A stretch of 64,000 nucleotides of DNA from Budorcas taxicolor (Eukaryota > Chordata > Mammalia > Artiodactyla > Bovidae): contig NC_068915.1 of assembly GCF_023091745.1 (NCBI RefSeq), forward strand, positions 52,510,001-52,574,000, written 5' to 3'. Both the position numbers and the translations under genes were made by a program. Below, piece by piece: positions 58,582-64,000 of this stretch. The notes below the pieces were generated by a model, which searched no databases, was not told where the DNA came from, and saw only the letters and a list, made by a program, of their open reading frames with translations. How positions within the stretch are numbered: position 1 is the first letter of the stretch; every line of letters begins with the position of its first letter.

Positions 58582-58690
58582 CTGCTTATAAAAGGAAATT
58601 ACTTGTTGGAGTACTGCCTCTTCAAGCAGCCTGGTTCTCTATGGAAAGTACTCTTGTGAGTCTTGTTTTACTGAAAACAGTTAATCTGTA
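58582..58690 (+). repeat. Block B of a related-sequence pair
   Basis: Related to block A at 56744-56852 (see there). It lies directly after the truncated BovB fragment and about 35 bases before an antisense SINE, so one edge may be a rearrangement breakpoint. Confidence 0.7.
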
Positions 58691-58723
58691 TTTGGAAGGA
58701 TTTCATTTAGAGGTGGCCAATAG

Positions 58724-58910
58724 AAAGTGAAATGAAACTGAAAGTCACTCAGCCATATCTGAACTCTGCAACTACACAGTCCATGGAATTCTTCACACCA
58801 GAATACTGGAGTGGGTAGCCAGTTCCCTTCTCCAGGGAATCTTCCCAACCCAGAGATCAAACCCAGGTCTCCCGCATTGCAGGAAGATTTACCAGCTGAG
58901 CCCAAGGGTA
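58724..58910 (-). mobile_element. Bov-tA type SINE, antisense, diverged
   Basis: Antisense tail ('gaaagtcactcagccatatc'), body ('agaatactggagtgggtagc') and head ('accagctgagcccaagg') are in order. No clear target-site duplication. Confidence 0.85.
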
Positions 58911-59433
58911 AACCAAATGGGAAGTAAGAAGAAAGTGATAGTATTATAGATTCTTATCAGTCAGATATTTTGCATAGCTAAGCACCACCCTCAAATATTA
59001 TCTGTGAATAACACACATACATGTGACAGGTCACCTTACATTCTTCCTGCTTCTGTGCTTACACTATTTCTCTTGTTCCTTATCTTCTTTTTTCAACTCT
59101 GCATTTCCATTTAATCAAATCCTACTAGTCTTTACTGATCCCATCTCAATTTGGATCACACTGTGAATTCTTTCTCTACCAAAAGAAAAAAAATCATGTC
59201 ATATTTTCCACTTCTTTTCTATATTGTTAAATAGTAACTTAAAATACCATTCTTTATAACTAAGTACATATACTAAAGAGTCAGACAAGACTTAGTGACT
59301 GAACAACAACATATATTAACATATTTTTAAATTTTCTTGAGTGTAAACCTCCTTAATTCAATGGTACTATAATAATTAATATAGCTTATAAACAAAATTT
59401 GCCTTATAGCAATTACTTTAAAAAAAATAAGGA
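58911..59433. other. Unique stretch with a SINE-tail remnant
   Basis: No gene. A 35-base piece at 59276-59310 ('gagtcagacaagacttagtg', then 'actgaacaacaac') is an isolated BovB/SINE-type tail. Confidence 0.55.
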
Positions 59434-59705
59434 GAAGACATAGAGAACAGACTTATGGACATGAGGAGAGGGAAGGAGAGGGTGAAATGTATGGTAAGAG
59501 TAACATGGAAACTTACATTACCATATGTAAAATAGATAGCCAATGGGAATTTGCTGCATGGCTCAGGAAACTCAAACAAGGGCTCTGTATCAGCCTAGAG
59601 GGGTGGGATGGGGAGGGAGAACAGAGGGAGGTTCAAAAGGGATGGGATATATGTATACCGATGGCTGATTCATGTTGAGGTTTGACAGAAAACAACAACA
59701 GCAAT
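59434..59705 (+). mobile_element. L1 3' UTR fragment, sense
   Basis: Parallels 14312-14580 of the first L1: 'gaacagacttatggacatga', 'accatatgtaaaatagatag', 'ctcaggaaactcaaacaagg', 'gttgaggtttgacagaaaac', then 'aacaacaacagcaataaaag'. No ORF2 part, so strongly 5'-truncated. The frame 59487-59678 is untranslated sequence. Confidence 0.88.
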
Positions 59706-60356
59706 AAAAGGGGTTCAAATTTGATTAAAAAATATTCAGCCCCTGTTATCAACTGTGAAAACCTATGAAATTAAATTCTTGATTACATTATCTGTAGTGA
59801 GGACCCAACCAGTAAAAAATGTACTAAATTTTCATTTAGTTTTCTGTTAAAATTTTTATATTTACTATAAATTCAAGTACCTAGTAGAGCATGTTCCAAT
59901 AAAAGTCTTGATTAGAATTTGACCTATACTGTAGAGATATATCAAATTCTTTACAAATGGCTTAATTTTTCATCTTTAATATTGTTGAAAACTACATCAA
60001 AATTCCTTATTTTTTTAAATAAATGACATAAATACCTCTGAGAAATATACACTGTGAATTGAACATATTAGAAAGCAAAAATGAAAGAAATAAAATGCAT
60101 TATATGTAGATATCTCTATCAAAATGACCATTTATTTACAGAACTTACTTAAAAAATAATAATGAGCTATTTAATGAAATGTTTTTCTTTAAATAATGAT
60201 TTATAGAAATTTTCTCTGATGAATAATTCATCTTCTGTTCTGTACATGAATGGTCTAAAGAATCCTACTGTTTACAAACAAAATTGTTCCAATATTTATA
60301 AAATACACAAATTTTATCACAATATCCAAAAAATTAAAATAGGTAAAATAGTACTT
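59706..60356. other. AT-rich unique stretch
   Basis: No gene or repeat recognised. Confidence 0.55.
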
Positions 60357-60467
60357 TACATCTCATCCTCTCCTCCCCTCTTCCCATGTCCATAAGTCTA
60401 TTTCTCCATTGCTGCCCTGTGAATAAATTCTTCAGTACCATTTTTCTAGATTCTGTATATATGCATT

Positions 60468-60486
60468 GTGTGTGTGTGTGTGTGTG
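60468..60486 (+). repeat. (TG)n microsatellite at a SINE tail
   Basis: About nine TG units between the L1 flank 'atgcatt' and the SINE 'aagtcgctcag'. Confidence 0.9.
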
Positions 60487-60677
60487 AAGTCGCTCAGTCG
60501 TGTCCGACTCTTTGCGACCCCATGGACTATAGCCCACCAGGCTCCTCCGTCCATGGGATTCTCCAGGCAAGAATACTAGAGTGGGTTGCTGTTTCCTTCT
60601 CCAGGGGATGTTCCCGACCTAGGGATCAAACCCAGGTCTCCTGCATTGCAGGCAGATGCTTTAACCTCTGAGCCACC
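60468..60677 (-). mobile_element. Bov-tA SINE, antisense, (CA)n tail, inserted in L1
   Basis: Antisense tail with a (TG)n run at 60468-60486, then 'aagtcgctcagtcgtgtccg', body and head ('taacctctgagccacc'). Direct repeats 'atgcatt' at 60461-60467 and 60678-60684 flank it, and L1 continues on both sides. In SINE orientation the usual A-rich end is a CA repeat. Confidence 0.92.
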
Positions 60678-61169
60678 ATGCATTAGAATACAATATTTAT
60701 CTTTCTCTTTCTGACTTACTTCACTCTATATAATAGGTTATAGGTTCATCCACCTCCTTAGAACTGACTCAAAGGCATTCTTTTATGGCTGAGTAATATT
60801 CCATTGTGTGTATGTACCACAACTTCTTTATCCAATCATCTGGGTTGCTTCTATGTTCTAGCTTTTGTAAGTAGCACTGCAATGAACAATGGTATACATG
60901 TGTCTTTTTCAATTTTGGTTTCCTCAGGGTATATGCCTAAGAGCGACATTGCTGGACCATATGGCAGTTGTATTCCTAGTTTTTAAAGGAATCTCAATAC
61001 TATCTTCCATAGTGGCTGAATCAATTTATATTTCCACCAACACTGCAAGAGAGTTCCCTTTTCTCCACACCCTCCCTTGCATTTATTGTTCATAGACTTT
61101 TTGATGATGGTCATTGTAACTGGTGTGAGGTGATATCTCATTGTAGTTGTGATTTGCATTTGTCTAAAC

Positions 61170-61733
61170 TGTTTTATTGACTATGCCAAAGCCTTTGACT
61201 GTGTGGATCACAATAAACTGTGGAAAATTCTGAGAGGGATGGGAATATCAGACCACCTGACCTGCCTCTTGAGAAATCTGTATGCAGGTCAGAAAGCAAC
61301 AGTTAGAACTGGATATGGAATAACAGACTGGTTCCTAATAGGAAAAGGAGTATGTCAAGGCTGTATATTGTCACCCTGCTTATTTAACTTATACGCAGAG
61401 TACATCATGAGAAATGCTGGACTGGAAGAAGCACAAGCTGGAATCAAGATTGCTGGGAGAAATATCAATCACCTCAGATATGCAGATGACACCACCCTTA
61501 TGGCAGAAAATGGAGAGGAACGAAAAAGCCTCATGATGAAATTGAAAGAGGAGAGTGAAAAAGTTGGCTTAAAGCTCAACATTCAGAAAACGAAGATCGT
61601 GGCATCTGGTCCCATCACTTCATGGCAAATAGATGGGGAAACAGTGGAAACAGTGTCAGACTTTATTTTGGGGGGCTCCAGAATCACTGCAGATGGTGAT
61701 TGCAGCCATGAAATTAAGACGCTTACTCCTTGA
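61170..61733 (+). pseudogene. BovB reverse-transcriptase palm fragment, open frame
   Basis: A frame open from before 61170 to 61733 covers motif A ('CFIDYAKAFDCVDH', catalytic Asp kept), motif B region ('IGKGVCQGCILSPCLFN') and motif C (YADDT at 61479-61493), then 'EKVGLKLNIQKTKIV'. A two-base loss near 61717 ('attaagacgctt', where others read 'attaaaagacgctt') ends it. The upstream endonuclease and fingers are missing, so no enzyme is expected. Confidence 0.87.
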
Positions 61734-61892
61734 AAGAAAAGTTATGACCAATCTAGATAGCATATTCAAAAGCAGAGACATTACTTTGCCAACAAAGGTC
61801 CACCTAATCAAGGCTATGGTTTTTCCAGTGGTCATGTATGGATGTGAGAGTTGGATTGAGAAGAAAGCTGAGTGATGAAGAACTGATGCTTT

Positions 61893-62046
61893 TAAAAAAA
61901 ATTATTTTTACTTTATTTTGCTTTACAATACTGTATTGGTTTTGCCATACATTGACATGAATCAGCCACAGGTGTACATGAGTTCCCAATCCTGAACCCC
62001 CCTCCCACCTCCCACCCCATATCATCTCTCTGGATCATCTCCGTGT
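61893..62046 (-). mobile_element. L1 3' end fragment (about 150 bp) nested in BovB, with TSD
   Basis: T-rich left edge (antisense poly(A)), then 'caatactgtattggttttgc' and 'catacattgacatgaatcag', the last part of the L1 3' UTR read backwards (compare 16480-16620). Direct repeats 'gaactgatgcttt' (61880-61892) and 'gaattgatgcttt' (62047-62059) flank it, 12 of 13 identical. Minus frame 61804-62025 is untranslated sequence. Confidence 0.92.
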
Positions 62047-64000
62047 GAATTGATGCTTTCGAACTGTGGTGTGGGAGAAGACTCTTGAGAGTCCCTTGGA
62101 CTGAAAGGGTATCCAACCAGTCCATTCTAAACATCAGCCCTGGGATTTCTTTGGAAGGAATGATGCTAAAGCTGAAACTCCAGTACTTTAGCCCCCTCAT
62201 GTGAAGAGTTGACTCATTGGAAGAGACTCTGATGCTGGGAGGGTCTGGGGGCAGGCGGAAAAGGGGACAACAGAGGATGAGATGGCTGGATCACATCACC
62301 AACTTGATGGAAGTGAGTTTGGGTGAACTCCGGGAGATAATGATGGACAGGGAGGCCTGGCGTGCTGCGATTCATGGGGTCACAAGGAATCGGACATGAC
62401 TGAGTGACTGAACTGAACTGAACTGAATAGTGAGCAATGTTGAGCATCTTTTCATGTGTTTGTTAGCTATCTGTATGTCTTCTTTGGAGAAATGTCTAGG
62501 TGTTTTCCCTCATTTTGATTGGATTGTTTGTTTTTCTGGCACTGAGTTGTATGAGCTGCTTGCATATTTTGGAACCTAATCCTTTCTCAGTTGTTTCATT
62601 TGCCATTGTTTTCTCCCATTCGGAGGATTGTCTTTTCACCTTGCTTATAGTTTCCTTTGCTGTGCAAAAGATTTTAAGTTTAATCAGGCCTCACTTGCTT
62701 GCTTTTGTTTTTATTTCCATAACTCTAGGAGGTGGGTCATAAAGGATCTTGCCTTGATTTATGTCATCGAGTGTTCTGCTTATGTTTTCCTCTAAAAGTT
62801 TTATAGTTACTAGTCTTACATTTAGGTCTTCAATCCATTTTCCATTTATCTTTGTGTATGGTGTTAGGAAGTATTCTAATTTTGTTCTTTTATATATAGC
62901 TGTCTAGCTTTCCTTGCACCATTTATTGAAGAGGCTGTCTTTGCCCCATTATATATTCTTGCCTCTGTTAAAAGTAAGGTACCCATGGATGCATGGCTTT
63001 ATTTCTTGGATTTTTTTTTTAAATCTTTTTCCTTTGGTCTATAGTTCTGTTTTTGTGCCAGTACTGGTTTTGTACCATACTGTCTTGAAGATTGTAGCTT
63101 TGCAGTATAATCTGAAGTCAGGAAGGTTGATTCCTCCAGCTCCATTCTTCTTTCTCAAGAATGCTTTGGCTATTCAGGATCTTTTGTGTTTCCATATGAA
63201 TTGTGAAATTTTTTGTTCTAGTTCTGTGAAAATGCCATTGGTAATTTGATAGGGATTGTATGAATCTGTAGATTGCATTTGGTAATATAGTCATTTTCAC
63301 AATCTTGATTCTTCCTATCAAGGAACATGGACTATCTCTCCATCTGTTTATGTTGTCTCTGATTTCTTTCATCAGTGGCTTACAATTTTCTGTGTACAGT
63401 TCTTTCATCTCCTTAGGTAAGTTTATTCCTAGATATTTAATTCTTATTGTTGCAATGGTGAATGGGATTGACTACTTAATTTCTCTTTCTGATTTTTCAT
63501 TGTTAGTATATAGAAATGCAAATGATTTCTCTGTATTGATGTTGTATCCTGCAACTTTGCTAAATTCTCTTATTAGCTCTAGTAATTTTTTGATACTATC
63601 TTTAGGGTTTTCTATGTACCGTATCATGTCGTCTACAGTGAGATCTTTACTTATTCTTTTCTGATCCAGATTCCTTTTATTTATTTTTTCTTCTCTGATT
63701 GCTGTAGCTAGGACTTCCAGATCTATGTTGAATAATAGTGGTGAAAGTGAGCACCCTTGTCTTGTTCCTGATGTAGCAGGAATGCTTTCAATAGAATAAG
63801 GTTTGCTGTAGGCTTATCATATAGGGCCTTTACTATGTTGAGGTAGGTTCCTTCTATGTCCATTTTTTGAAGAGTTTTCATCATAAATGGGTGCTGCATA
63901 TTGTCAAAGGCTTTTTCTGCATCTATTGAGATTATCATATAGTTTTTATCCTTCATTTGTTATATGGTATATCACGTTGATTGATTTGCATATATTGAAG

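Larger units (their letters stand above)
61167..62427 (+). mobile_element. BovB, sense, inserted in L1, itself interrupted by an L1 3' end
   Basis: It starts at RT motif A ('tattgactatgccaaagcct') and ends with the complete tail ('cggacatgactgagtgactg', 'aactgaactgaactga'). L1 antisense sequence flanks both sides ('gatttgcatttgtctaa' left, 'tagtgagcaatgttgagc' right). A short L1 piece interrupts it at 61893-62046. Confidence 0.93.
60357..64000 (-). mobile_element. L1 (L1-BT type), antisense, interrupted, running off the window
   Basis: The left edge starts in the middle of the L1 3' UTR ('catctcatcctctcctcccc', complementary to about 14330-14370); the final part of the 3' UTR is missing. Continuing right, the sequence runs backwards through the ORF2 C-terminus and reverse transcriptase to the window end. 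Inserts are a SINE (60468-60677) and a BovB (61167-62427). The gap-free order of L1 parts around each insert shows a single host element. Confidence 0.9.
60446..64000 (-). pseudogene. L1 ORF2 remnant, reverse transcriptase to C-terminus (partial)
   Basis: Minus frames include 63118-63408 (post-RT region with 'KPLMKEIRDNINRWRDSPCS') and 63723-63956 (RT motif A region with 'IISIDAEKAFDNMQHPFM', Asp kept). The part nearer 63550-63640 corresponds to the RT motif C region; the plus strand 'catgtcgtctac' there suggests a changed or shifted FADD motif. Insertions and stops break the frame; the N-terminus lies outside the window. Confidence 0.82.

Noticed and set aside
61149..61733. Reverse-transcriptase frame as a possible domesticated host gene
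   Set aside because: It continues into a normal BovB tail, lacks the N-terminal half, is frameshifted at its end, and sits inside an L1; it is an ordinary truncated LINE copy.
1..64000. A previously undescribed biological system
   Set aside because: Apart from the retroelements themselves and their nesting, I see no gene cluster, array or coding module. The window reads as ruminant intergenic DNA.

Overview
This window looks like repeat-choked intergenic DNA from a ruminant, most likely a bovid such as cattle, buffalo, sheep or goat. The diagnosis rests on dense BovB (RTE-type LINE), ruminant L1 (L1-BT type), Bov-tA/BOV-A SINEs, a CHR-type SINE and ruminant-type endogenous retroviral LTRs. 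I found no host protein-coding exon, no structural RNA gene and no CRISPR array. Every long open frame I could interpret is a broken LINE frame or its antisense shadow. Family names come from memory of the repeat families, not from a database search.

Layout. Bases 1-14637 are one old sense-strand L1, running from the 5' UTR to the 3' UTR. It is split by five later insertions: four BovB copies and one SINE; a second SINE sits inside one of the BovB copies. A 5'-truncated L1 follows at 15476-16637, then about 1.9 kb of AT-rich unique sequence. A SINE inserted in a SINE is at 18540-18928. Two BovB copies meet head to head at 19669-22151 and form a large inverted repeat. A CHR-type SINE (22267-22611) leads into a block of LTR remnants (23418-25500). 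One of these is an antisense solo LTR interrupted by a dimeric BOV-A2 SINE.

From 27032 to 41533 the DNA alternates unique AT-rich stretches with SINEs, 5'-truncated BovB copies, another antisense solo LTR (28532-28993), LTR-like sequence (31742-32330), ancient MIR remnants and an orphan piece of BovB 5' UTR (40855-41533). An ancient mammalian L1 3' end, split by an LTR-like element, covers 42155-43345. The long stretches 43346-46129 and 47179-50402 have almost no recognisable repeats. From 50403 to 55193 there are BovB copies of a closely related, apparently young group. The right end (60357-64000) is an antisense L1 that runs off the window. It carries a SINE and a BovB, and the BovB itself carries a short L1 3' end: three levels of nesting.

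Working together: L1 and BovB once supplied reverse transcriptase and endonuclease. The SINEs share their 3' tail with BovB and probably used its machinery. Target-site duplications visible at many junctions let the insertion order be read. No copy looks intact enough to be active. I did not find a new biological system. The most unusual items are the head-to-head BovB pair, the orphan BovB 5' UTR with a consensus splice donor, a pair of related unique-sequence blocks near 56.7 and 58.6 kb, and the three-level nest at the right end.
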